NCBI GenBank assembly: GCA_027493055.1
Contig: JAPUDO010000092.1
Span: 1-54,280 of the forward strand
Source of the DNA: Niabella sp.
Lineage (GTDB): Bacteria > Bacteroidota > Bacteroidia > Chitinophagales > Chitinophagaceae
Length of the DNA stretch: 54,280 nucleotides
Direction: 5' to 3'
The notes beneath the pieces were generated by a model. It had not been told where the DNA came from, ran no database searches, and was given only the letters and a program-made list of their open reading frames with translations. Below are positions 9,065 to 17,364 of the stretch, piece by piece; positions within the stretch are counted from its first letter, which is position 1; every line of letters starts with the position of its first letter. The position numbers and the translations under genes are program-made.

Positions 9065-9892
9065 ATGGGTAGGAAGAAGTACCTTTTATTATACTTTTTA
9101 CACCTGGCTTTGGCTCTATTTGCTGCGTGCCTTACAGTAACGGCGCAGACTGAATATGTTGATACCGTACCTGTTGAGCCTCCCCTTGCAGTTGACAGTG
9201 TTTATGTTGAAGAGTACGAAGATGAGGGATATTATGACAATGGGCAGAGCTATGAAGATTCTGTAAGAAAAGCCAGGGCCAATGCTTTTGACACGCTTGG
9301 TAATTATGCAGTAGAAGCCATAACCTGGCGAAAACTGGACAGTGGTTATGTACAGCGTTTAAAAAACAACCCCAACTTTGATTATGTAAAAAACGGTATT
9401 CCTCAACCTAAGGTAGATGCGCCAAAGGAGCAAAGTTTTGATATGAATAGGGTATGGCTGTATATAGCTATTGCTGTTTTTGTTATCATACTTGCCTGGT
9501 ATGTTATAGAGAATGACCTGTTCCTTTTCAGGAAGAAAGCGGCCCTCAGCACCACTGCAACAGTAGCTGAGAGGGAAGAAGATCCTTTATCGGTTCCTTT
9601 CCCCGAAGCAATAAAAGAGGCTGTACAAAGCAAAAACTACAGGCTGGCAGTTAGGCTGCATTACCTGCAGTTGTTAAAAACCTTATCAGAAAAAGGGATC
9701 ATTAGCTATCAGCCGGACAAAACAAATTTTGATTACCTGCTGCAGGTAAGGTCAACAGCGCATTATCATGATTTTTTCAGCGCTACGCGCAATTATGAAT
9801 ATAGCTGGTATGGCCTGTTCCCTATTGATGAGGCACAGTACCGGCAAATAGAAAGTACATTCAGTCATTTTCATCAAAAGATAAAAGCATAA
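9065..9892 (+). CDS. DUF4129-domain membrane protein
   Basis: An ATG start at 9065 is preferred over an upstream in-frame TTG (9050) that would overlap the previous gene. The signal or anchor is KYLLLYFLHLALALFAACLTVTA. A periplasmic acidic stretch (VEEYEDEGYYDNG) leads to a single membrane segment near residue 130 (RVWLYIAIAVFVIILAWYVI). The cytosolic C-terminal DUF4129 domain reads AVRLHYLQLLKTLSEKGII and YEYSWYGLFPIDEAQY. It is part of the MoxR/DUF58 operon; function unknown. Confidence 0.83.
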   Translation: MGRKKYLLLYFLHLALALFAACLTVTAQTEYVDTVPVEPPLAVDSVYVEEYEDEGYYDNGQSYEDSVRKARANAFDTLGNYAVEAITWRKLDSGYVQRLKNNPNFDYVKNGIPQPKVDAPKEQSFDMNRVWLYIAIAVFVIILAWYVIENDLFLFRKKAALSTTATVAEREEDPLSVPFPEAIKEAVQSKNYRLAVRLHYLQLLKTLSEKGIISYQPDKTNFDYLLQVRSTAHYHDFFSATRNYEYSWYGLFPIDEAQYRQIESTFSHFHQKIKA

Positions 9893-11116
9893 TTGAAAAA
9901 AGCTTTACCATATATATTGGGCGCATTGCTGGTGGCAGTGGTTGCTATTTATCTTTCAGGTATCCGTATGCCTAAAAGGAAAGCTGTAAGCACCTATATT
10001 TCCCTCAACAAAAGAGACAAAAACCCTTACGGCGCTTATGTTTTTCATGAAAGCCTGAAACAGTTTTTCCCGAAGGCAAAATTTAAGATCAATTATAACC
10101 ATCCGGGAGATAGTAAAACTTTTGGCGATTATATTCAGGACCAGCTATACATTATCCTGCAGCCATCGTTCAATCCCGACTCCTACGAAGTGGACGACCT
10201 TATTACTTTTATTGACAGGGGAAACACCGTCTTCATCAGCACTTTTAATATCAACCAGGAGCTGTCCAGGTTTGTAAAAGCAGCATCGCTTACAAAAAAT
10301 TATAGGTACTATCCCTTTGGTAATTATAATGGCGATACCATGCAGGCCCGGTTAACCATGCCTCCTTTTATGGGACCAGCCACTTATGCCTATCCCGGCA
10401 CACTGATAGAAGGTTCTTTTAAGGAAACAGACAGTACCATCTCGCAAGTGATAGGAAGCGCAGATAATGGCGCACCTAATTTTATTCACCTTAAAAAAGG
10501 GAATGGCCATTTATACATTCACCTGTCCCCGATGGCGCTTACCAATTACTTTTTGCTGTACAATAACAATATGCAGTATTTTGAAAAAATAGCCTCGCTG
10601 TTTCCCGCCGGTACTCCGCTGGTAATATGGGACGAATACTTCAGCTCAAATCAATCAAAAAGCCGCAGCCAGAACAGGGGCTGGTTTAACGCCATTATGC
10701 AAAACCCTTATTTCAGGACAGGTGTTTTAACGGCCTTACTGTTGATACTCATTTATGCTCTTACGGAAATGCGCCGCAGGCAGCGGGTGATACCTGTTAT
10801 AGAAAAACCTAAGAATGATTCTCTCGAATTTGTAAAAACCATCGGACTGCTGTATTATGAACGGGGCGACCATACCAACCTGGCCCATAAATTAAGTACT
10901 TATTTTTTGGAGTATGTACGCAGCCGCTATAAAATATTTGCCAAAGACCTTGATAAAAATTTCATAGAAGAACTTAGCTATAAGAGCGGTGTTAGTGAAA
11001 GCCTGGTAAAAGATATTGTAACCCAGGTCAGCCGTATCAATAACGAAGGGGTATTTACTGATACGGAACTAATAGCCTTTCAAAATAACATAGAAGCATT
11101 TTATAATAAAGAATAA
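9893..11116 (+). CDS. DUF4350-domain membrane protein
   Basis: 407 residues. The TTG start directly abuts the preceding TAA. An N-terminal membrane anchor (LPYILGALLVAVVAIYLSGI) is followed by an extracytoplasmic DUF4350 domain (NKRDKNPYGAYVFHESLKQF; DLITFIDRGNTVFIS). A second membrane segment near residue 280 (TGVLTALLLILIYALTEMR) and a helical cytosolic tail complete it. Conserved order with DUF4129 upstream and MoxR downstream supports a shared membrane complex driven by the MoxR ATPase; this is inferred from context. Confidence 0.82.
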   Translation: MKKALPYILGALLVAVVAIYLSGIRMPKRKAVSTYISLNKRDKNPYGAYVFHESLKQFFPKAKFKINYNHPGDSKTFGDYIQDQLYIILQPSFNPDSYEVDDLITFIDRGNTVFISTFNINQELSRFVKAASLTKNYRYYPFGNYNGDTMQARLTMPPFMGPATYAYPGTLIEGSFKETDSTISQVIGSADNGAPNFIHLKKGNGHLYIHLSPMALTNYFLLYNNNMQYFEKIASLFPAGTPLVIWDEYFSSNQSKSRSQNRGWFNAIMQNPYFRTGVLTALLLILIYALTEMRRRQRVIPVIEKPKNDSLEFVKTIGLLYYERGDHTNLAHKLSTYFLEYVRSRYKIFAKDLDKNFIEELSYKSGVSESLVKDIVTQVSRINNEGVFTDTELIAFQNNIEAFYNKE

Positions 11117-11127
11117 AAAATAACTAT

Positions 11128-12105
11128 ATGCAAGATCCTGTTTTTGAAAACCGCATTGATCTCAGCCAGCTGAATGAAGCGGTATTGAATATCACCGGGG
11201 AAATAAAAAAGGTAATTGTTGGCCAGGATGAAATGGTAAAGCTGATCATTACTGCATTGCTTGCCGATGGCCACGTGCTGATAGAAGGGGTGCCGGGCGT
11301 AGCAAAAACGCTTACTGCAAAGCTGGTGGCCCGGGCAGTGGCGGCCTCTTTTATGAGAGTACAGTTTACTCCCGACCTGATGCCCTCTGATGTAATTGGC
11401 ACCCCGGTGTTCAATCCCGGCGATGCGAAGTTTGAGTTTAAAAAAGGGCCGGTATTTGGTAATATTGTATTGGTGGATGAGATTAACCGGGCGCCGGCAA
11501 AAACACAGGCAGCCCTGCTGGAAGTAATGGAAGAAAGACAGATATCCATTGACGGCACCACTTATAAGATGGAACCGCCTTTTATGGTGCTGGCCACGCA
11601 AAACCCGGTAGAGCAGGAGGGTACTTACCGTCTGCCCGAAGCGCAGCTGGACCGCTTTCTTTTTAAAATAGAAGTACCTTATCCCAATGAAGCGGAGGAG
11701 TTACAGATCCTGTCGCTGTTTCACAACATGGGCAACAGCAGCGCTCTTGAAAGTATCAGCCCGGCTTTAACTGCTGCACAGGTAAACCAGCTAAGGCAGC
11801 AGGTAAGAGAAATTTTGATAGAAGATAAGTTGCTGGCCTTTATCGCTAAATTGGTGCACCATACCCGCAACCATAAATCTATTTACCTGGGAGCATCACC
11901 ACGCGCTTCGCTGGCCATCATGAACGCTGCCAAAGCAACAGCCGCCATACAGGGCAGGGATTTTGTTACACCTGATGATATCATAGCTGTAGCGGTACCG
12001 GTGCTCCGCCACCGCATTATTCTTTCCCCGGAGAAAGAAATGGAAGGCGTGAGCGAAAATGAAGTTATAAAGCAAATCATCAACGGCCTGGAGATACCGA
12101 GATAA
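11128..12105 (+). CDS. MoxR-family AAA+ ATPase
   Basis: 325 residues with Walker A GVPGVAKTL near residue 55, Walker B LVDEINRAPAKTQ near 115, the sensor segment ATQNPVEQEGTYRLPEAQLD near 155, and a C-terminal lid domain. MoxR ATPases work as chaperone-like motors, usually with a VWA or DUF58 partner encoded next door, as here. ATG start, 11 bases after the DUF4350 gene. Confidence 0.93.
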   Translation: MQDPVFENRIDLSQLNEAVLNITGEIKKVIVGQDEMVKLIITALLADGHVLIEGVPGVAKTLTAKLVARAVAASFMRVQFTPDLMPSDVIGTPVFNPGDAKFEFKKGPVFGNIVLVDEINRAPAKTQAALLEVMEERQISIDGTTYKMEPPFMVLATQNPVEQEGTYRLPEAQLDRFLFKIEVPYPNEAEELQILSLFHNMGNSSALESISPALTAAQVNQLRQQVREILIEDKLLAFIAKLVHHTRNHKSIYLGASPRASLAIMNAAKATAAIQGRDFVTPDDIIAVAVPVLRHRIILSPEKEMEGVSENEVIKQIINGLEIPR

Positions 12106-12156
12106 ATGTAGAATTTTAAACATCTATTCATAACTCATTACTCATCACTCACTGAT

Positions 12157-13482
12157 TTGAAATCTTTCTATCTAAATAAAATTGTTTACTACATTGGTGG
12201 CGGCTGTGCGGTGCTCTACATGGCGGGATATTTTTTTCCTTCGTTATATAATATGGCATCGCTGGTGCTTGTATTGCTGCTGCTTACGGTAATGGCAGAT
12301 TTGCTGCTATTATATGGTAAAAAGGCCGGTATTGTTGCTACCCGCCAGTTGCCCGAGAGGCTGAGCATCAGCGACGGGAATCCTGTGTCGCTTTTCATTT
12401 CCAACCGGTACCGGTTTCCCGCAGTTATGCAGGTGATTGATGAACTGCCGGTTCAGCTGCAAATACGGGATTGGGAGCGGCAGCTTACCATACCGGCCAC
12501 TTCATCGGCCACCATTGCTTACGAGGTAAAACCGTTTACCAGGGGCGAATATATTTTTGACAATATCAATGTAATCATAAACGGGCCGCTTCGTCTTACC
12601 AGGAGAAGGTATTCCATTAATGCCCGACATACGGTGAAAGTGTACCCGTCATTTATACAGATGCGGCGCTTCCAGCTACTGGCTGTTACTAACCGCCTGC
12701 AGGAAGCGGGGATCAAGCGCATGCGCAGGCTGGGTCACAGCACCGAGTTTGAGCAGATCAAAGAATATGTGCGGGGAGATGATTACCGCACCATCAACTG
12801 GAAAGCCACGGCCCGCCGCGGCGGCAGCCTGATGATCAATAATTATTCTGATGAAAAAAGTCAGCAGATCTATTGCGTGATCAATAAGGGCCGGGTAATG
12901 AAAATGCCTTTTGGCGGTATGACATTGCTCGACCATGCTATTAATGCTTCCTTAGTACTATCAAACGTAGCAATGGTAAAGCAGGATAAAGCAGGGCTGA
13001 TAACTTTTGCGGAAAAGCTGGACAGTTTTTTGCCTGCCGATAAAAAGCCCGGCCAGATGAACCTGATACTGGAATCTTTGTATAAACAACAAACGGATTT
13101 TTTAGAGGCCGATTATGAAAAGCTGTATGCCATTATACGCAGCAGGATCACTAACCGGGGCCTGGTGGTATTATTTACCAATTTCGAGTCGCTGGAAGGG
13201 TTAAAAAGAGAAATGCCCGCGTTTAAAAAAATTGCTCATTACCATTTACTGCTGATCGTATTTTTCGAGAACACAGCTATTAGAGAGCTGATACATGCAG
13301 CGGCAGAAGACCTGGAGCAGGTATATATTAAAACCATTGCCGAAAAGTTTGCCTTTGAGAAAAGGCAGATGGTAAAAGAATTACAACAGAACGGTATTCT
13401 CAGCATTCTTACAGCACCTGAGCAATTAACCGTGAACACTATTAACAAATACCTGGAGCTGAAGAACAGGAATTACATATAA
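12157..13482 (+). CDS. DUF58-domain protein, MoxR partner
   Basis: 441 residues, TTG start. Two membrane segments lie at the N-terminus (IVYYIGGGCAVLYMAGYFF and SLVLVLLLLTVMADLLLLYG). The DUF58 hallmark FEQIKEYVRGDDYRTINWKA is near residue 205, and a VWA-like fold continues to the end. It is the last gene of the operon and is followed by tRNA-Gly on the other strand. It likely forms the membrane partner of the MoxR ATPase, as known for the family. Confidence 0.9.
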   Translation: MKSFYLNKIVYYIGGGCAVLYMAGYFFPSLYNMASLVLVLLLLTVMADLLLLYGKKAGIVATRQLPERLSISDGNPVSLFISNRYRFPAVMQVIDELPVQLQIRDWERQLTIPATSSATIAYEVKPFTRGEYIFDNINVIINGPLRLTRRRYSINARHTVKVYPSFIQMRRFQLLAVTNRLQEAGIKRMRRLGHSTEFEQIKEYVRGDDYRTINWKATARRGGSLMINNYSDEKSQQIYCVINKGRVMKMPFGGMTLLDHAINASLVLSNVAMVKQDKAGLITFAEKLDSFLPADKKPGQMNLILESLYKQQTDFLEADYEKLYAIIRSRITNRGLVVLFTNFESLEGLKREMPAFKKIAHYHLLLIVFFENTAIRELIHAAAEDLEQVYIKTIAEKFAFEKRQMVKELQQNGILSILTAPEQLTVNTINKYLELKNRNYI

Positions 13483-13497
13483 CAACCGTTTTTCAGG

Positions 13498-13570
13498 AGC
13501 GGAAGACGGGACTTGAACCCGCCGCCTCCAGTTTGGGAAACTGACGCTCTACCAGATGAGCTACTTCCGC
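13498..13570 (-). tRNA. tRNA-Gly(CCC)
   Basis: On the minus strand the acceptor 5' strand is GCGGAAG (13570-13564), pairing with CTTCCGC at 13505-13499. The anticodon loop TTCCCAA gives anticodon CCC, and a GGTTCAAGT-type T-loop is present. It is 73 bases long without encoded CCA. A TATCTTG element on the minus strand about 25 bases upstream resembles a -7 box. Confidence 0.95.
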
Positions 13571-13657
13571 TTATTCGTTCCATTTATTCGATGCAAGATA
13601 CACCAAACAGGTATTGCTGTCCGGCAAACAAATTTAATGCATATAGCGTTATAAAAT

Positions 13658-13691
13658 ATGCTACGGATGCACAGATTTAATGGCAATCAAC
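13658..13691 (+). repeat. Direct repeat copy 1 (34 bp)
   Basis: This sequence, with core CGGATGCACAG then TTTAATGG, recurs at 14090-14123 with about three mismatches. The two copies flank roughly 400 bases of gene-free DNA. The phrase resembles a dispersed intergenic repeat. Confidence 0.7.
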
Positions 13692-14089
13692 TCTCCCCAC
13701 GCTGGCGTCCTGACCTTGAGTGTTCGAAACCTTAGAAAAATCTCGAAGAGATGTTATTACTATAGAAAAATCGTTTGGATTTTGGCCAAAAACCCCGAAG
13801 GGTGACACAGAATACTATGCCATCCCTTCAGGATTCTAATCGGTGTAGATGCTTTTTTTATAATAGTATTAGCCCTGCCCGTCCGGCAGGCGGGCTTTCA
13901 GGCTTGATTAATACATATTTTCAGGTTTCAAACAGTAGTAGCCTACTGGCCAGTGTATTAAGGTCACTCAATCCAGATTTATTGGCCCGTAAAAAGAGTT
14001 GGTTTCTAAAGCAATTAAGTAACGTGTATGTCCAGGTCTGCAGATCTGAACAAGAGGACCTGAACAAGATGTGCAGATCATAAATTATA

Positions 14090-14123
14090 ATGCCACGGAT
14101 GCACAGGTTTAATGGTAATCAAC
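14090..14123 (+). repeat. Direct repeat copy 2 (34 bp)
   Basis: Second copy of the 13658-13691 repeat. It ends two bases before the stop codon of the M28 peptidase on the opposite strand. Confidence 0.7.
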
Positions 14124-14125
14124 CG

Positions 14126-15496
14126 CTACAACCCATACTGGTCCACCAGGTATATCAGCGCTGCCATATTCACGGCGCCCAGCTCAAGCTCCCGTTTGTT
14201 AACCGATTCAAACGTGTCCGTGCTGGCATGATGAATATCGAAATAGCGCTGCGAATCGGGCAGCAAGCCGCATGTAGGAGTGCCGGATGTTTCTTTCAAG
14301 GGCCCGATATCAACACCTTCGCTGCCTCTTATAAATTCATTACAGCCATAAGGGGCAATAAGAGGGAGCCAGGTCTTTACTTTTTCAAACTGCGCATCGC
14401 TGCAATCAAAGCTGAATGCTCTTGGCGTAAAGCCTCCTGCATCACTTTCTAAAGCAAACAGGTGCTTTTCATTGTTTTCCTTAGCGAGCGCTGCATATTT
14501 TACACCTCCCCTTACCCCGTTCTCTTCGTTTGCAAACAGCACAAAACGGATGGTATGTTTGGGCCTGTAGCCCAGGGCAACCAGGGTTCTCAGCACTTCA
14601 ATGGTTTGTACAATGCCGGCGCCATCGTCATGGGCGCCTTCGCAGTTGTCCCAGCTATCCAGGTGACCGCCAATGGTAATATATTGATCTGGATATTCGC
14701 TTCCTTTTAATTCGCCGATAATGTTGTGCCCTTCCGCATCGGGTAAAAAATGCCCGTTGGTTGTAAGCCGTACGCTTACAGCAGCTCCTTTTTCTAATTC
14801 AGCAGCCAGCCAGTCGGCATCTCTTAAACCGATGGCTACAGCCGGTATTTTTGTATACAGGGTATCGTAATGCAATCCACCTGTATGGGGCGTATTATCT
14901 GTACTGTGGCTCATGCTGCGCACTATTACACCAACAGCGCCATATTTTGCAGCGCGCGAAGGTCCGCGGCTGCGGTATTTTACCGCATCGCCATAAGCTT
15001 CAAAGGTTCTCACAAATCGGGGATTGAAGGCGTAATTATAAAAAACGATCTTGCCCCGCAGCTCATTTTTCCGTTGCTCCAGCTCATCAAAATCTTTTAT
15101 CAGTATTACCGGTGCCGAAACAGGCGCTCCTTTTGTGCCAATAGAATTACCAAGCGCAATAACGTTCAGTTGCTTTTTCTTATTCCCGGGCAGCACCGCT
15201 ATAGCTTCGTCCTTGCCACCGCGCATCCAATGGGGCACCATTACGGGTTGCTTAAAAGTATGGGTGCTCCCCGAGCGCTGTAATAGCTGGTAACCCCATG
15301 CTTCAGCCTTATACATTTGCGGAGAGCCGGCCAGCCGGGCGCCAATGCTTTTGGTTAAGTTGCGCAGGTTATCGTAAGCCTGGCTGTTGGTGAGTATTTC
15401 ATCTGCAATGCGCCTGATAAAAGCCTCATCGGCTGTTTGGGCAAAAGAAAAGTGATGAAAAAATAATATACACGCAAAAAACAATTTCTTTTTCAT
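14126..15496 (-). CDS. Secreted M28-family zinc aminopeptidase
   Basis: The start is the ATG at 15496, which gives a signal peptide (MKKKLFFACILFFHHFSFAQ); an open extension further upstream runs through a GC-rich structured region and looks non-coding. A protease-associated domain lies roughly at residues 130-270. It is followed by the di-zinc M28 core: GGHLDSWDNCEG, HDDGAG, FANEENG, ESDAGG and HHASTDTF supply the ligands and catalytic Glu. Length (456 residues) fits M28 carboxypeptidase-Q-like enzymes. It likely trims peptides outside the cytoplasm. Confidence 0.92.
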   Translation of the reverse strand: MKKKLFFACILFFHHFSFAQTADEAFIRRIADEILTNSQAYDNLRNLTKSIGARLAGSPQMYKAEAWGYQLLQRSGSTHTFKQPVMVPHWMRGGKDEAIAVLPGNKKKQLNVIALGNSIGTKGAPVSAPVILIKDFDELEQRKNELRGKIVFYNYAFNPRFVRTFEAYGDAVKYRSRGPSRAAKYGAVGVIVRSMSHSTDNTPHTGGLHYDTLYTKIPAVAIGLRDADWLAAELEKGAAVSVRLTTNGHFLPDAEGHNIIGELKGSEYPDQYITIGGHLDSWDNCEGAHDDGAGIVQTIEVLRTLVALGYRPKHTIRFVLFANEENGVRGGVKYAALAKENNEKHLFALESDAGGFTPRAFSFDCSDAQFEKVKTWLPLIAPYGCNEFIRGSEGVDIGPLKETSGTPTCGLLPDSQRYFDIHHASTDTFESVNKRELELGAVNMAALIYLVDQYGL

Positions 15497-15592
15497 CTTG
15501 TTATCAGTTTCCGGTAAAGATAGCGTAAGGCCGGTAAAGGTGAAAAGTAAAAACAACGGGACTGTGAAGCGCAGGAATGCGTGAAGGATGCG

Positions 15593-15706
15593 AAGGGCGG
15601 CGCTGAAAGCGCCGGTACGCCTTGTGGGCGTACGGAACCCCGCAGCAGCCTGCCCCTTGCTTTGAGCGTTTGCTCCGTGCATTGGCAAAGCAAGGGACAC
15701 GCCCTT
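15593..15706 (+). ncRNA. Multi-hairpin structured element upstream of bshA
   Basis: Four perfect helices can be drawn. An outer stem AAGGGC 15593-15598 pairs with 15701-15706. It encloses hairpins 15599-15604/15608-15613 (GGCGCT), 15615-15621/15627-15633 (GTACGCC) and an 11-bp stem 15654-15664/15686-15696 (CCCTTGCTTTG). The segment is GC-richer than its surroundings and ends 76 bases before bshA. It could be a dispersed REP-like repeat or a leader RNA; strand and transcription are unproven. Confidence 0.5.
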
Positions 15707-15782
15707 ATTAAAAAACAGGGGATGCAGGAAATACGTCAATTTGTGGTACTTTGCCTGTCAAACCTCAAAAAATAATTTAGGA

Positions 15783-16913
15783 ATGCGTATTGGTATTGTT
15801 TGTTATCCCACATTTGGAGGTAGTGGTGTATTAGCTACAGAGCTGGGCAAGGCCCTGGCGCAGAAAGGGCATGAAGTGCATTTTATAACGTATCAGCAGC
15901 CGGTAAGGCTGAGCGCTTTTATCCCGAATATTTATTACCACGAGGTACAGGTGCCTACTTACCCTTTATTTGACTTTCCGCCTTATGAAACAGCACTGGC
16001 AAGTACAATGGTAAATGTAATAAAAAACTACCACCTCGACCTGCTGCATGTGCATTACGCTATCCCGCACGCTTCGGCAGCCTATATGGCTAAGCAGATC
16101 CTGCATGACCAGGGCTACGACATACCTGTTATTACCACGCTCCACGGCACGGATATTACGCTGGTAGGAAAAGATAAAATGTATGCCCCGGTAGTTTCTT
16201 TTTCTATTAATAAAAGCGATGTGATCACCGCCGTTTCCCAAAACCTCAAGGAGGAGACCTATGCTACTTTTGACATTAAAAAAGATATTGAAGTAGTATA
16301 TAATTTCATTGATGTTACACGCTTTAACCGCGGACCTATTGACGCTTTTAAAAAAGTGCTGGCACCTAACGGCGAAAGGATACTGCTGCACGCATCTAAC
16401 TTCAGGCAGGTAAAGCGGGTACAGGATGTGGTGCAGATCTTTTACGAGGTGAACAAGCAGATACCTTCCAAATTATTATTTGTTGGCGATGGGCCGGAAA
16501 GGCAGACCGCCGAGGCTCAGGGTCAAAGTCTGGGGATTTTTGATAAGATGCTTTTTGTTGGTAAGCAGGAGCAGATAGAAGATGTTTTTGCTATAGGCGA
16601 CCTGTTCCTGCTTCCCTCTGAATACGAAAGCTTTGGTTTGGCCGCACTGGAAGCCATGGCCTCCAAAGTGCCGGTAATATCGTCGAACGCCGGGGGATTA
16701 AAGGAGGTGAACATTGACGGCGTTACAGGCTATACGGCTGACGTGGGTGATATAAAGACCATGAGCGAAAGGGCACTGGAGATTCTGCGTGACGATGCTA
16801 CCTTACAGGGCTTCAGGGACCGCGCTTTTGAACATGCGCAGCAATTTAACATGGACCAGATCATTCCCCAATATGAGGCTATTTACAGGCGGTTTTGCAG
16901 CGATTGCTGGTAG
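15783..16913 (+). CDS. bshA: N-acetyl-alpha-D-glucosaminyl L-malate synthase
   Basis: 376 residues from ATG at 15783. MRIGIVCYPTFGGSGVLATE is the characteristic start of BshA, and an upstream in-frame extension is not conserved-looking. It is a GT4 glycosyltransferase with HVHYAIPHA, LHGTDITLVG, VYNFID, LLHASNFRQVKRVQD and the nucleotide-sugar loop PSEYESFGLAALEAMA. It joins GlcNAc from UDP-GlcNAc to L-malate, the first step of bacillithiol synthesis, in the cytoplasm. No bshB or bshC is in the window. Confidence 0.95.
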   Translation: MRIGIVCYPTFGGSGVLATELGKALAQKGHEVHFITYQQPVRLSAFIPNIYYHEVQVPTYPLFDFPPYETALASTMVNVIKNYHLDLLHVHYAIPHASAAYMAKQILHDQGYDIPVITTLHGTDITLVGKDKMYAPVVSFSINKSDVITAVSQNLKEETYATFDIKKDIEVVYNFIDVTRFNRGPIDAFKKVLAPNGERILLHASNFRQVKRVQDVVQIFYEVNKQIPSKLLFVGDGPERQTAEAQGQSLGIFDKMLFVGKQEQIEDVFAIGDLFLLPSEYESFGLAALEAMASKVPVISSNAGGLKEVNIDGVTGYTADVGDIKTMSERALEILRDDATLQGFRDRAFEHAQQFNMDQIIPQYEAIYRRFCSDCW

Positions 16914-17364
16914 GGAGAGAAGAGGACAGTTGACAGAGGTTAGATTTTAGTATTTAGACAAGAATACTTAGATGTTAGACAGAAAGTAAAGATGACAGAG
17001 GGCCGTTGACGGATGACAGGAGGGTCGTTTAAAGGTTTACAGGAATAATGGCAATGAACTATGAACCAGTATTCAATATAATGTAGGATATACAGTGTAC
17101 TACCTTTCAACTACAGCTCAACCCACCTTCAACAATCCAGTAACCAGGAGTATAGAATTTCTATATCATGTAGTTGGTCAGGTTTAAGGGTAAGAGATTA
17201 GATCTTGGTACTTAGACGTTAGACAGCAACCCGCATAATGTACAATGTTAGATGTACAAAAAGTATCCAGCAACCTGTAATTAGTAACCCGTAACCAGCT
17301 TTAAGCCTTATGTTTTCCTGTTGTTGACATCCCTGACTATAGACCATGGTCCATGGACCCCAGA
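16914..17364. other. Gene-free spacer of degenerate short repeats
   Basis: No gene is seen. The segment is built of recurring phrases: TTAGATnTTnGTAnTTAGAC and TTAGACAG near 16940-16983 and again near 17197-17225, GTAACC blocks near 17280-17300, and the palindromic run ACCATGGTCCATGGACC near 17343-17359. It looks like decayed intergenic repeats. Confidence 0.55.

Larger units (their letters stand above)
13571..14125. other. Gene-free spacer with a pair of 34-bp direct repeats
   Basis: No convincing gene is present. The segment is bracketed by two near-identical 34-base sequences. It also contains a GC-rich self-complementary patch near 13875-13897 (CCGTCCGGCAGGCGGGC). One open frame (13775-14083) has no recognisable protein character. 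Confidence 0.6.

Noticed and set aside
11101-11601. Minus-strand open frames opposite the MoxR gene
   Set aside because: They lie entirely within the strongly conserved MoxR coding sequence and have no recognisable protein features.
13775-14083. 102-codon frame between tRNA-Gly and the peptidase
   Set aside because: It crosses a GC-rich self-complementary patch, has no protein-like pattern and sits between direct repeats.
14126-15739. Long upstream extension of the M28 peptidase frame to 15739
   Set aside because: The extra 81 residues run through the multi-hairpin GC-rich segment and would bury the clear signal peptide starting at 15496.
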